Shown here one piece after another: positions 12,695 to 22,506 of a DNA stretch of 64,000 nt (position 1 is its first letter; each line of letters starts with the position of its first letter). Source of the DNA: Symsagittifera roscoffensis (Eukaryota; Xenacoelomorpha; Acoela; Convolutidae); the NCBI RefSeq assembly GCF_963678635.1, contig NC_087064.1, forward strand, positions 43,149,159-43,213,158, given 5' to 3'. The notes below the pieces were generated by a model. That model was given only the letters and a program-made list of their open reading frames with translations. It did no database searches and was not told where the DNA came from. The position numbers were made by a program, and so were the translations under genes.

Positions 12695-13115
12695 AGAGGA
12701 CATCGAACTGTAGTACTTGTAAGCGTGGGGGGGGTGGGGTTGTTGGCATGGGATCTATAGGTAACTTTTTTTAATTTTTCATAACGTGATTGAAAAAAGA
12801 AAAATTGAAATTAAGCGAGAAAACAAAATAACTAAGTTAAGCTTAACAAAATTATGAGAAAATGAACACAACACACAAAAAGATTTGAGTAAAAAGATTA
12901 TAATCCATAATAATCGATTAAAATGGATTATTTTTCTTTTGATAAAATTTTTTGAAAATAATCGATTACAATTGATTATATTGGGATTTTATTGCTTAAA
13001 AAATATTATCATTATAATCCATTTTCAATCGATTATAATCTATTATATTTGTTATTTTGTAGAGACTGACAATGAAAATCCAATATAATCGATTATTATC
13101 CATGAAGCTTCAGTG
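12141..13115. mobile_element. 975 bp non-autonomous TIR DNA transposon
   Basis: The left end begins 'caccgaagtttcatggataa' and the right end, reverse-complemented, begins 'cactgaagcttcatggataa'. Similarity continues for over 40 bp ('tcgattataatggattttc'). Subterminal DNA is filled with repeats of 'aatcgattataatccatt' on both sides. The centre is low complexity (C-rich and CT tracts at about 12499-12691). There is no transposase; the 123-codon frame at 12389-12760 is a translation of the low-complexity tract. I could not identify a convincing target-site duplication, so the superfamily is left open. Confidence 0.8.
12499..12691 (+). repeat. Poly-C / 'aacgtaccccc' minisatellite followed by (CT)n
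   Basis: Long C runs are separated by 'aacgtacc' units, then a CT dinucleotide tract of about 30 bp. It lies inside the TIR transposon. Assembly length here is likely unreliable. Confidence 0.9.
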
Positions 13116-13330
13116 CGGGTCAGATCTTGCGGAACTAAAAATTTCCATCGGATTACTTCACACAGCGGCAAAAATTTTTCACCTTTCGAAATGCACATGA
13201 CTACTATCGAATCTAGCAAACACAAGTTAACATGAAAAAGTAATTGACAAAACGTAAACTGTCAGAAGCTTTAGGTACAAAGAATCTAGAGAGACCTCCA
13301 CTAACAGCGGATTAAATGCATGCTATTAAT

Positions 13331-14278
13331 TGCTGGTCAGAGGACAGAGGGCTCATACGGCGCTGAGTGCTGAGAAAAAACGACCCCGAGATCATCAACA
13401 AGCGTTCCGAATAGAACGAAAACGAAGGTTGAAAAGCCAAAAAGATAACGCTTGCCATGCAAGAGAAAAGTCAAGGGTTCAGATAAAACACCAGACGAAA
13501 ACCTAAGTCAACGTCTAATACAAGTAGCCAGGAAAGCATGGCTGAAAACATTCAAAACCCAGGTGGGAAAAGTCCTTGCTCTTAGACTTCGCACAACATT
13601 GATATAAAAATTTGATATAAAAACTTGGTAAACACCCGAGTCGACGCAGGATATAGGGCTCACATTTGTATCTAACCAAAAAATCTACGGAAAATAAAGA
13701 ATTAACAAAAAAAATTGTGGCGTGTAAATCAGCGCGGCACAAAAAGAATTACGGGTTTTTAGAATCAAAAATTTCGGAAGCCCCAGCACATCTAATTTTC
13801 TTGGAACAATCAGAAGTCCCCCATACCCCCCCCCCCCCCAAAAAAAAAGAGAAAGACGACAAAGAAAACATCGAAAAATACAGTGAAGGAAGACATCCAA
13901 CTGGAACAAGGAGCCAGTGAAAACCACCGAAACAAACAAAACCACGAGGCAAAACAAAACCCTCACCATTTAGAGGGAGTTAACGAACCGGTACACTGAT
14001 ACAGTAAAGTAAGGGGTCATCACCTACTCAAGAATTTGCTTAAGAAAAGAGGATCGACACAGATCAAAACCAATCAAGGAGGCAAAGAAACGGACTGAGT
14101 GCCAAAACCTAGAGAAAAAACATTCACCTTCCCCCATACACCACCGTCGGAATCCGATGTCTTCATTTCTTGATGGGCAGAACACGAGCCATCTATGAAA
14201 AAGCATGGGAAAAAAGGGCCACCGCCAACCAGAGCATCTACTATGGTGAGAGCAAGCTCGTCATTACCGAAGTTCGGG
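13331..14278 (+). other. 3' part of decayed element B, function unreadable
   Basis: A-rich plus-strand sequence continuing element B. Fragmentary frames (for example 13666-13920) are rich in Lys/Glu and interrupted. A C-run sits at about 13828-13838. The minus-strand frames 13515-13969 and 14074-14529 are complements of this biased sequence, not genes. I could not confirm an integrase motif. Confidence 0.4.
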
Positions 14279-14837
14279 ATTGCTATCCCGTTATTATCCA
14301 AAATGAAGGGTGAGAAGGTCGCCATGCCGGATTTAACACCAATAGAGGGTGCGCCAACACTAATTAGGCTGATGGGATGAATGGCAAACCAACTGAGGAG
14401 AAAAGATGATAATCCATTTAAAGCATGCCTACAGTTTCTGTAGATCCTTAACGTGGGAAAAAGTAAACAAAGGGATAAAAAACCGCCAGAAAAAGAAAGC
14501 TGACCAATTGTCAACAGTAAACAAATCATTGAGCAATCAAGAAAAAACGACTACCTATACGTCATACTATAAAGACAAGCAGGACTCAGAAATAAAAATT
14601 GAAACCACGAGAACCCAGATGCAAAAAGAAGTTGGAGCAAACAACAGAGCAAACAACGCCGAAAAAAAAAGATAACGAAACACAAGGAGAAGGATAGGGG
14701 ACCAGAAGGCCCAGATGACGAAAGAGGGGAGAAGTGAGAGCGGGAATGGAGAGTATAACTCCACAATAAATAACGATGTGAAACTCAAATTAACAAAGTT
14801 TTGAGCGTATCGGTGTTTCTTATATATTTTGTATATC
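14279..14837 (+). repeat. Flanking repeat R, left copy
   Basis: Begins 'attgctatcccgttattatc' and ends 'tttgtatatc' just before the 5' LTR of element A. It is nearly identical to 24751-25304, which begins exactly after the 3' LTR. It contains a purine-rich tract (about 14719-14753, 'gaaagagggga...gggaatggagag') that looks like the PPT of element B, followed by the first ~85 bp of B's 3' LTR. The 89-codon frame at 14406-14675 lies in R; its counterpart in the right copy runs to 25204, so any coding value is doubtful. Confidence 0.9.
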
Positions 14838-14839
14838 AA

Positions 14840-15117
14840 TGTGGTGTGGCGTAGTTTATTAGATTATTATGACGTTATTCGTGCTAAACTTGCCTTTTGT
14901 TTATCAAGGTCGCGACCGACCTGTCAATCCTTTCTAAATTTATCATCAACTGCTCTCATTCATTCTGTCTTGACTTATGAAAGATTTAAGTTGTATTAAA
15001 AAGATTTGTCATGACATTATCTATATAACTGAAATTATCTACATTATTTACATTACTATTAATCATTAAACAAGGAGAATTGAGTCTTGTTTAACAACTG
15101 CTCTTTAAGCTATCACA
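14840..15117 (+). repeat. 5' LTR of element A
   Basis: Starts 'tgtggtgtggcgtag' and matches 24484-24750 with small indels (for example an extra 'gtcgcgaccgacctg' segment here, and 'gtcattagtgtgctag' only in the 3' copy). It ends around 'gctatcaca', directly before the PBS. Homology with the 3' LTR fades over the last ~15 bp, so the exact end is uncertain. Confidence 0.9.
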
Positions 15118-15938
15118 TGGCGCAGCCAGCAGTTTCGACCTCGGAGGATCGAACTGACCTGTTAGGCGTACCCGTATTCTGGCATAAACCAACAGCGGAT
15201 CCACCCTGTAGTTGGGATTCTTGGATAGAACAATTCAACTTAGCAATCACTCTGAGATAAAAGTGTGATCCACGCGAACTATTGAAACCTCCGGGTATAG
15301 TACACGACGATTTTGTTCCAAAACCAGAAGCTGTGGGGGTGGATGAAGATGCTGCAGCAATCGCAAACCGTATTGCACGAAACGAAGCAGCTGTCCGAAG
15401 AGTTGCGGAAATGAACGAAGAGCGCCGGGCGAAAGGTCCCAGAGTTGCACCAGGAGTGTTCTATTACGAGGTTGAACAACGAATTAAATCTCGGTTATTC
15501 TTCTCGCTCAGCTCAGAAGGGAGGAAAAGGTTCCTCCAAAGTTATCCACACGCGGACCTCAGTGCAATATCATTTCGGGAATTTCACGAATTCTGTGTCC
15601 TCCTTTTCAGAAAGGAGAAAAATTACATTATCGAACGTATGCAAATGTACAACGCGGTACATTCAGATCGAGAAGGGTTGGAAGCATTTTATCTACGTTT
15701 GACGGGACAAGCCGCCCTGTGTGGGTGGACAATCGATCAGGAAAAAGAAGCTGTAAGAGATATCTTCATTGCCAAGATGAGATATAAAGATATTCAGAGA
15801 GAACTGTGTATTCGTCCAGGTGCTACTCCAGAAGATACACTGAAATCAGCGTTACTTCAAGAAAAAGGGGCACAAACGGCCACCGATTTGCAAAGGCAAC
15901 TTGGGAGTTCGGCTTCGATGGGCAAAACACCCGAATAA
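15117..15938 (+). pseudogene. gag: gag (matrix/capsid part), one in-frame stop
   Basis: The frame opens at the ATG overlapping the PBS and gives about 47 codons. These include the 'SWDSWIEQFNLAI' pattern common at the start of gypsy Gag (W-x-x-W-x-x-x-F). A TAA follows at 15258-15260, then the same frame stays open to 15938. The later part has capsid features: 'EGLEAFYLRLTGQAALCGW' and charged helices such as 'EKEAVRDIFIAKM', in keeping with the family's retrotransposon capsid fold. The zinc knuckle is not in this frame; it continues in the -1 frame from about 15.9 kb. The stop looks like decay, because the flanking sequence on either side reads as one protein. Confidence 0.85.
15118..15132 (+). 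promoter_or_regulatory. Primer-binding site
   Basis: 'tggcgcagccagcag' abuts the 5' LTR and begins with the TGG expected to pair with a tRNA CCA end. The predicted tRNA 3' terminus would be ...GGCUGCGCCA. The gag ATG at 15117 overlaps its first bases. Confidence 0.7.
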
Positions 15939-16300
15939 AACAGGAACCTACTTTCTCTGTCCAGGGAAAGAAACTATCTGATAGGATTAGTCGGGCACAG
16001 AACAATAAGTCAAAAGGGACCAACGAGAAATCGAAATCGTGTTATTTCTGTGGTAATAGGTTTTCAGCAAATCACAAGCAGAGTTGTCCAGCCAGAAATG
16101 TTACTTGTAGGAACTGTAGCAAGAAGGGTCACTTTGCCACGTGCTGTAATTCTAAGAACGTAGCGAATGTGCGAATGTGGAACCTGAGTCAGATGAGACA
16201 TTGGAGGAAAATTGTAACTTCATCACGTCCGATAGTGAGTCGGAATTTGCTGTTTTATCAGTGGCAGCAGAAGAACCGAATCGTCCAATTGCGTCAGTGA
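15890..16300 (+). CDS. Nucleocapsid part of gag with CCHC zinc knuckles
   Basis: The frame (open from 15806) lies -1 relative to gag. From about 15900 it reads as basic, polar linker and then two Cys/His clusters. The first is 'CYFCGNRFSANHKQSC', a variant spacing. The second, 'CRNCSKKGHFATCC', is a canonical CX2CX4HX4C nucleocapsid knuckle. The function in the family is binding of element RNA during packaging. The overlap with the capsid ORF could be a programmed -1 frameshift or an indel. No slippery heptamer is obvious, so I favour an indel. The tail after the knuckles overlaps the protease ORF in another frame. Confidence 0.8.
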   Translation, partial: AKATWEFGFDGQNTRIKQEPTFSVQGKKLSDRISRAQNNKSKGTNEKSKSCYFCGNRFSANHKQSCPARNVTCRNCSKKGHFATCCNSKNVANVRMWNLSQMRHWRKIVTSSRPIVSRNLLFYQWQQKNRIVQLRQ

Positions 16301-16740
16301 GGAAGTTGGAGGTGGTCAATGCCGCTACGGGCAAGTTACTTTCCATTCAGATAACACTGCGTTGTGGGAAGACGTTCTTCAAAGCAACGGTGGATACGGG
16401 AGGTCCTGCTTCTTTCGTGAATAAGAAGACAGCAGATTATATCTTGAAAACTGTTCCATCAGCCAAGGTCTTTACTGTTCAGGAAAGTCCAATCGATACA
16501 TTATACGTTGACTATAATAGGAAAAGAATTGAACTGATGGGTACGTTAATTCTGGATGTGTCATCTTTGGGCTGGCATGTCAAGTCTGCGAAATTCCTTC
16601 TTTCGGAAAACCGCACACTTTGTTTACTAGGTTTGGATTTGCAGCCCCATTTGGGGGTGAGAACAATGCAAGTTAGACCAGAACGGCCTTTGGTGGGTGA
16701 AGTCTCCCAATCAAACCTGAATATAACGTCTGAGTCTTGA
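16177..16740 (+). CDS. Retroviral-type aspartic protease (start of pol)
   Basis: 187 codons, frame +1 relative to gag. The active site is 'VDTGG' (Asp codon at 16393) within 'FKATVDTGGPASFVNKK', and the C-terminal flap/core motif is 'LLGLDLQPHLG', which fits the ILG.D block. The enzyme cleaves Gag-Pol in the family. The frame ends at a TGA (16738-16740), yet the same frame continues straight into RT with the usual connecting sequence. The stop therefore separates parts of one ancestral pol. Confidence 0.9.
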   Translation: MEPESDETLEENCNFITSDSESEFAVLSVAAEEPNRPIASVRKLEVVNAATGKLLSIQITLRCGKTFFKATVDTGGPASFVNKKTADYILKTVPSAKVFTVQESPIDTLYVDYNRKRIELMGTLILDVSSLGWHVKSAKFLLSENRTLCLLGLDLQPHLGVRTMQVRPERPLVGEVSQSNLNITSES

Positions 16741-18312
16741 AAATCTCACTTCCATCAGAAGTTTCATCGTGTATTTACTAGAGTAGGTAGAGAGAAAAAT
16801 CATAAAGTATTCTCTACATTCAAGTCCCCACTCGTACCGATTCAGAAAAAAAGGAAGGAGCATATTCAAGACAAAGTTGGTCAAGAAATTCAAAAACTAA
16901 TTCAAGAAGGCCACGTGGTCAAACTTAATAAATGTACAAGTGAGCATTTCATTTCTCCGATTGTAATTACGGCTAAGAAGGATGGTTCCAAGAAATTGGC
17001 TATGGATGCAAAACCTATGAATGATCAGATTCATGAGAACCAATATCAAATGCCGAACTTGTTGGAATTGTTGGATTCGGCAGCCCAGATAATCACATCG
17101 GATACTTTAGGTGATCTCTGGCTTACGTCCCCAGACTTAAAATATGCATTCAGTCAGATCCCTCTCAGTGATGAAGTTAGTCGTCATTGCAACTTTAACA
17201 TCGTCTGCGGAGAACAAACTGGCACGTATCGGTTCAAAACTGGGTTTTATGGGTTAACGGACATGCCAAAAGAATTCCAAAAAGCGATGGACAACACCCT
17301 CCTGGGTTTGTCGTGAGTATTCTGTTTCCTGGACGATATTTTGATAGTCTCGAAGGGATCAATTTTGGATCACAATATTCTTGTAGTTAAGGTGATAACT
17401 CGTTTAGATGAAGAAGGTTTCGCTCTGAAACTGTCGAAATGTGACTTCTCTTTGAATCAATTATCTTGGCTAGGCTACGACATCGATTCAGAAAGCTATA
17501 GGCCGAAACATTCTAAAATTGAGGCAGTACTAGCTCTGGAACCCCCAAGGACGCTCAAGCAACTCCGTTCGTTCATGGGCATACTCAACCATCTACAACG
17601 ACTTTTGCCGAACCTTCAGGTCCATTCGGACCAGTTACGCCCTTCCTTGAAAGCAAGTAAAAAAAGCAAGTTTGTGTGGGGGGAGTGCCAACAAACTGCG
17701 TTTAGTAACATCTTGCAATTGATAGCGAACATCACAAAAATGTATCATTATGACCAAAGCCGGAACTCGCATGTGAAATGTGACGCTAGTCATAGTGGTT
17801 TGGGTGCTGCGTTAGAACGGGAGATAGAAAAGGATGTTTGGGTTCATATTGCTTTTGCGTCACGTTTTCTCAATGATCAGGAAAAGAAATATAGTACTAA
17901 TGAGTTAGAACTTCCAGCAATTGTATGGTCGTTTGAGCATTTTCGAAATTATTTGTTGGGTAATCATTTTGTGGTCTTAACTGACCATAAAGCGATTATC
18001 TCCGCGTTAAAGACCAATCGAGGTAACAAAACTCATCAATCACGATTAACCAGATGGGCTGATAGGCTATTGCCTTTCGATTTCGATATTTTCCATATCT
18101 CCGGATGTAAATTGGGTATAGTAGATTATTTATCCCGTTTCCCAACGTTTGAAGCACCGCGACCAAGCAGTTTTGACGAACAATATGTGGTCAAATGTAT
18201 TAGTCGATTCTTTGACGCGTGCGATTTCGTGGATGAATGGGCCAGGTGTTGTTCTTTATTAGAAGAATCACCTACTATTACAAAAAAACAGCCAGAATTC
18301 TGCCGTATCTAA
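16741..18312 (+). pseudogene. pol copy 1: reverse transcriptase and RNase H, broken by a stop
   Basis: This is the same frame as protease. The RT N-terminus is recognisable ('FKSPLVPIQKK', 'LIQEGHVVKL', 'SPIVITAKKDGSKKLAMDAKPMN'). It is followed by the core 'LDLKYAF'-type block ('SPDLKYAFSQIPL') and the catalytic box 'FCFLDDIL' (17320-17343). A TGA at 17314-17316 sits just before this box; the duplicate copy has GGA there, so it is a point mutation. RNase H follows with 'KCDASHSGLGAAL', 'NELELPAIVWSFEHFRNYL' and 'LTDHKAI', ending with TAA at 18312. The activity in the family is synthesis of cDNA and removal of template RNA. This copy would yield no complete enzyme. Confidence 0.92.
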
Positions 18313-19176
18313 TTCAATAAACTTAATTGAGTCATTGGATTTCGGTCAGCCTCGGGCCAATCGTCCCGTTATGGACAATCAATAGTTGCATCTAACAAAT
18401 TTGGAAGCCTTTCGGTAGAGGGCGCCATAATTCAAAACATTCCAGCTACACCGCAAGGCATAAAATCGGTAGAGTGCGACGAAAATTCAGACAGTAAATA
18501 TATTGATCTATCCCAACAATTCAATACGTTTGTCACTTCTCCGCTAGAGGGCGTCAAAATTGCTGGTTTAAAATCTAGCCAATCAGCGTTCAGCGGGATC
18601 ATGCAAGTTTTTGTCACTTTCTCAGCATCGATTACAAACTATCTGGCAGTTTTGATTTCAGTGTGGATTATTACTTTGGCCGTTAGTAATTGTGATTTGT
18701 TGTTGTCGTTCGTAGACTTTTTCGTCTTTGTTTCATCGTATCGGATTTGCTGGAGTGTAATCGTATTATTGGGTGCTTTTCATGTTCAGACGGTGATGGA
18801 TTCTAACACCAACAACGCAAATGACAGTTTTGAGCAACTTCTCAATCAGTACCTTCCAATCAACCAACATCGGTTTTCTTCAGATAGGGCTCGGCCGCGG
18901 TTTCGCGCGGGGGCAGTACGTCCCAGAAGGTCGACAACCTTACAACGTGGAGCGGAGTTGAGGGGTCAATATGCCCGTATATTAGCCAATTTCAGAACAA
19001 AAAGGGCCAGGAAAACCAAATTAACAAATCGTCAACCTCAGTCAGTTCAAAGTCTAGAAATTTTGAAGTCACCAGAAGTCGTTAACCGGGTTGGTGGGCA
19101 TTTTGGATTCCGCTGTACTGTCGGAACTTACGGACGAAGATACCAGTCTATGCCTAATGAAACGAGCACTTATTAA
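18313..19176 (+). pseudogene. RNase H-integrase linker, copy 1, with hydrophobic segment
   Basis: After the RNase H stop, the sequence carries 'GSLSVEGAIIQN', then from 18601 a strongly hydrophobic stretch of roughly 60 residues (several TM-like runs such as 'ITNYLAVLISVWIITLAV'). It then becomes a polar, Arg-rich region ('RARPRFRAGAVRPRRS'). Compared with copy 2 it has lost one T near 18382, which breaks the upstream part of the linker. It also has a short deletion near 19075, which shifts the frame before the integrase zinc finger. Such a hydrophobic patch is not a standard part of gypsy pol. Its role is unknown. Confidence 0.6.
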
Positions 19177-19241
19177 CCGGGACTACGAAGGATTTTGCCG
19201 TATCGACCCTTTATATAAAATCCTTTTGGCATTGTGCAGCG

Positions 19242-19690
19242 GTGGTTGATGGCTGTATTGTTGTGGACAATAGGATCGCTATTCCTATGTGCCTAAGAAA
19301 ACCGTTATTATCTCGACTACATACGTCGCATGCGGGTCAGTTAGCCATGGTTGATGCGGAGCAATACATCTGGTGGCCCCGAATGCATCGAGATATTGTC
19401 CAGCTATGCAAATATTGTCCCCAGTGCACAAAGTTTGGTAAGAATTTGAAAGCGAACGCTTCATTTAACTCTACCAAGCCTTTACCCCTCTTGTCTGGTC
19501 CTAATGAAGAGCTGCAGCTCGATTACGCAGGTCCTCTACTCGATTCGTATGGTAACAGTATTTATATCTTGGTCGCGATTGACCGTTACTCAAAATATCC
19601 GTCAGCTATGATTACACGTTCTACGGGGGACGGAAGATGATTAAATTTCTTAAATCGTATATTCAACAGCATAGTACAAAATTTTAAGGG
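19242..19690 (+). pseudogene. Integrase copy 1, truncated by internal deletion
   Basis: It contains the N-terminal H2C2 zinc domain ('LHTSHAGQLAM...CKYCPQC', H-x3-H and C-x2-C) and the first part of the catalytic core with its Asp in 'LQLDYAGPL' and 'VAIDRYSKYPSAM'. Just after 'CAACAGCATAGTA' (about 19675) the sequence jumps to a point that lies ~0.8 kb further on in copy 2. The second Asp and the Glu of the DDE triad are therefore absent. The shared frameshift 'ggaagatgatt' near 19636 is also present in copy 2. Catalytically dead. Confidence 0.88.
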
Positions 19691-19697
19691 CAAAATT

Positions 19698-21164
19698 GTG
19701 CAGATTACTGGGTCCACATATATTTCTGATAAGGGAAAAATGATTAGAAGAAATCATTTGGCGGTACGTCTTAAGTCAACCGGTCTAAGTTTTTCAGGCA
19801 AACAACTAACGCCTGTCAAGAAGGGGCAAAAACGCCCCATCGTGTCATCTTCACCGTCATCATCAGAGGACAATCGGCCTCTCAAACAATCGAGTTCACG
19901 CCAACGAATCACAGCCAAAGCTGTAAAGGTACCTGCTCATCCGAAATTCCCATATCTGGTTTACGATGTCTGGTTTACGTCCCTAGACTTAAAATATGCA
20001 TTCAATCAGATCCCTCTCAGTGATGAAGTTAGTCGTCATTGCAACTATAATATCATCTGCGGAGAACAAACTGGCACGTATCGGTTCAAAACTGGGTTTT
20101 ATGGGTTAACGGACATGCCAAAAGAATTCCAAAAAGCAATGGACAACACCCTCCAGGGTTTGTCGGGAGTATTCTGTTTCCTGGACGATATTTTGATAGT
20201 CTCGAAGGGATCAATTTTGGATCACAATATTCTTGTAGATAAGGTGATAACTCATTTGAATGAAGAAGGTTTCGCTCTGAAACTGTCGAAATGTGACTTC
20301 TCTTTGAATCAATTATCTTGGCTAGGCTACGACATCGATTCAGAAAGCTATAGGCCGAAACATTCTAAAATTGAGGCAGTACTAGCTCTGGAACCCCCAA
20401 GGACGCTCAAGCAACTCCGTTCGTTCATGGGCATACTCAACCATCTACAACGATTTTTGCCGAACCTTCAGATCCATTCGGACCAGTTACGCCCTTCCTT
20501 GAAAGCAAGTAATAAAAGCAAGTTTGTGTGGGGGGAGTGCCAACAAACTGCGTTTAGTAACATCTTGCAATTGATAGCGAACATCACAAAAATGTATCAT
20601 TATGACCAAAGCCGGAACTCGCGTGTGAAATGTGACGCTAGTCATAGTGGTTTGGGTGCTGCATTAGAATGGGAGATAGAAAAATATGTTTGGGTTCCTA
20701 TTGCTTTTGCGTCACGTTTTCTCAATGATCAGGAAAAGAAATATAGTACTAATGAGTTAGAACTTCCAGCAATTGTATGGTCGTTTGAGCATTTTCGAAA
20801 TTATTTGTTGGGTAATCATTTTGTGGTCTTAACTGACCATAAAGCGATTATCTCCGCGTTAAAGACCAATCGAGGTAACAAAACTCATCAATCACGATTA
20901 ACCAGATGGGCTGATAGGCTATTGCCTTTCGATTTCGATATTTTCCATATCTCCGGATGTAAATTGGGTATAGTAGATTATTTATCCCGTTTCCCAACGT
21001 TTGAAGCACCGCGACCAAGCAGTTTTGACGAACAATATGTGGTCAAATGTATTAGTCGATTCTTTGACGCGTGCGATTTCGTGGTTGAATGGGCCAGGTG
21101 TTGTTCTTTATTAGAAGAATCACCTACTATTACAAAAAAACAGCCAGAATTCTGCCGTATCTAA
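19698..21164 (+). CDS. Fusion ORF: integrase C-terminal tail joined to RT (middle) and RNase H, copy 2
   Basis: 488 codons without a stop. Residues 1 to about 90 are the integrase tail (Lys/Ser-rich, 'GKMIRRNHLAVRLKS', 'KKGQKRPIVSSSPSSSED'). At 'KFPYL|VYDVWFTSLDLKYAF' the protein switches abruptly into the RT core. It then runs through 'FCFLDDILIV' (catalytic Asp pair intact), RNase H 'KCDASHSGLGAAL' and 'LTDHKAI', to the TAA shared with copy 1. The RT fingers and part of the palm before 'LDLKYAF' are missing. This is a duplication junction, not a designed protein. About 15 residue differences from copy 1 were seen over ~400 aligned residues by eye. Confidence 0.92.
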   Translation: MQITGSTYISDKGKMIRRNHLAVRLKSTGLSFSGKQLTPVKKGQKRPIVSSSPSSSEDNRPLKQSSSRQRITAKAVKVPAHPKFPYLVYDVWFTSLDLKYAFNQIPLSDEVSRHCNYNIICGEQTGTYRFKTGFYGLTDMPKEFQKAMDNTLQGLSGVFCFLDDILIVSKGSILDHNILVDKVITHLNEEGFALKLSKCDFSLNQLSWLGYDIDSESYRPKHSKIEAVLALEPPRTLKQLRSFMGILNHLQRFLPNLQIHSDQLRPSLKASNKSKFVWGECQQTAFSNILQLIANITKMYHYDQSRNSRVKCDASHSGLGAALEWEIEKYVWVPIAFASRFLNDQEKKYSTNELELPAIVWSFEHFRNYLLGNHFVVLTDHKAIISALKTNRGNKTHQSRLTRWADRLLPFDFDIFHISGCKLGIVDYLSRFPTFEAPRPSSFDEQYVVKCISRFFDACDFVVEWARCCSLLEESPTITKKQPEFCRI

Positions 21165-21186
21165 TTCAATAAACTTAATTGAGTCA

Positions 21187-22506
21187 TTGGATTTCGGTCA
21201 GCCTCGGGCCAATCGTCCCGTTATGGACAATTCAATAGTTGCATCTAACAAATTTGGAAGCCTGTCGGTAGAGGGCGCCATAATTCAAAACATTCCAGCT
21301 ACATCGCAAGGCATAAAATCGGTAGAGGGCGACGAAAATTCAGACAGTAAATATATCGATCTATCCCAACAATTCAATACGTTTGTCACTTCTCCGCTAG
21401 AGGGCGTCAAAATTGCTGGTTTAAAATCTAGCCAATCAGCGTTCAGCGGGATCATGCAAGTTTTTGTCACTTTCTCAGCATGGATTACAAATTATCTGGC
21501 AGTTTTGATTTCAGTGTGAATTATTACTTTGGCCGTTAGTAATTGTGATTTGTTGTTGTCGTTCGTAGAATTTTTCGTCTTTGTTTCATCGTATCGGATT
21601 TGCTGGAGTGTAATCGTATTATTGGGTGCTTTTCATTTTCAGACGGTGATGGATTCTAACACCAACAACGCAAATGACAGTCTTGAGCAACTTCTCAATC
21701 AGAACCTTCCAATCAACCAACATCGGTTTTCTTCAGATAGGGCTCGGCCGCGGTTTCGCGCGGGGGCAGTACGTCCCAGAAGGTCGACAACCTTACAACG
21801 TGGAGCGGAGTTGAGGGGTCAATATGCCCGTATATTAGCCAATTTCAGAACAAAAAGGGCCAGGAAAACCAAATTAACAAATCGTCAACCTCAGTCAGCT
21901 CAAAGTCTAGAAATTTTGAAGTCACCAGTGCTCGCTCAGAACCAGAAATCGTTAACCGGATTGGTGGGCATTTTGGATTCCGATGTACTGTCGGAACTTA
22001 CGGACGAAGATACCAGTCTATGCCTAATGAAACGAGCACTTATTAACCGGGACTACGAAGGATTTTGCCGTATCGACCCTTATATAAAATCCTTTTGGCA
22101 TTTTGCAGCGGTTGATGGCTGTATTGTTGTGGACAATAGGATCGCTATTCCTATATGCCTAAGAAAACCGTTATTGTCTCGAATACATACGTCGCATGCG
22201 GGTCAGTTAGCCATGGTTGATGCGGAGCAATACATCTGGTGGCCCCGAATGCATCGAGATATTGTCCAGCTATCCAAATATTGTCCCCAGTGCACAAAGT
22301 TTGGTAAGAATTTGAAAGCGAACGCTTCATTTAACTCTACCAAGCCTTTACCCCTCTTGTCTGGTCCTAATGAAGAGCTGCAGCTCGATTACGCAGGTCC
22401 TCTACTCGACTCGTATGGTAACAGTATTTATATCTTGGTCGCGATTGACCGTTACTCAAAATATCCGTCAGCTATGATTACACGTTCTACGGGGGACGGA
22501 AGATGA
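21187..22506 (+). pseudogene. pol copy 2: linker and integrase N-terminal half
   Basis: This is one frame, +1 to the RT-RNase H ORF, starting 'LDFGQPRANRPVMDN'. A TGA at 21517-21519 lies where copy 1 has TGG (Trp). After it comes the hydrophobic segment, the Arg-rich linker, then the integrase H2C2 finger ('IHTSHAGQLAM...SKYCPQC', with the first-copy Cys replaced by Ser but the C-x2-C kept). The first core Asp follows in 'LQLDYAGPL'. The frame ends 'STGDGR' at 22506, overlapping the next ORF's ATG by four bases (ATGA). Confidence 0.85.

Larger units (their letters stand above)
11745..13330 (+). repeat. ~320 bp tandem duplication in element B, second copy split by a transposon
   Basis: The block 11745-12060 ('accttata..gttagcttc', 'tcacacagcgg', 'cacctttcgaaatgcacatga', 'tctagcaaacacaag', 'aacgtaaa') recurs as 12065-12140 plus 13116-13330. 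The second copy is interrupted exactly by the TIR element at 12141-13115. The repeat gives an unoccupied version of the insertion site for comparison, although the two copies have diverged. Confidence 0.75.

Noticed and set aside
12389-12760. 123-codon Pro-rich ORF
   Set aside because: It translates a C-rich and CT-repeat tract inside a TIR transposon; the antisense Gly-rich frame is equally open.
14074-14529. 151-codon minus-strand ORF before element A
   Set aside because: Complement of A-rich retroelement debris; the copy in the right flanking repeat keeps only part of it, and no domain is visible.
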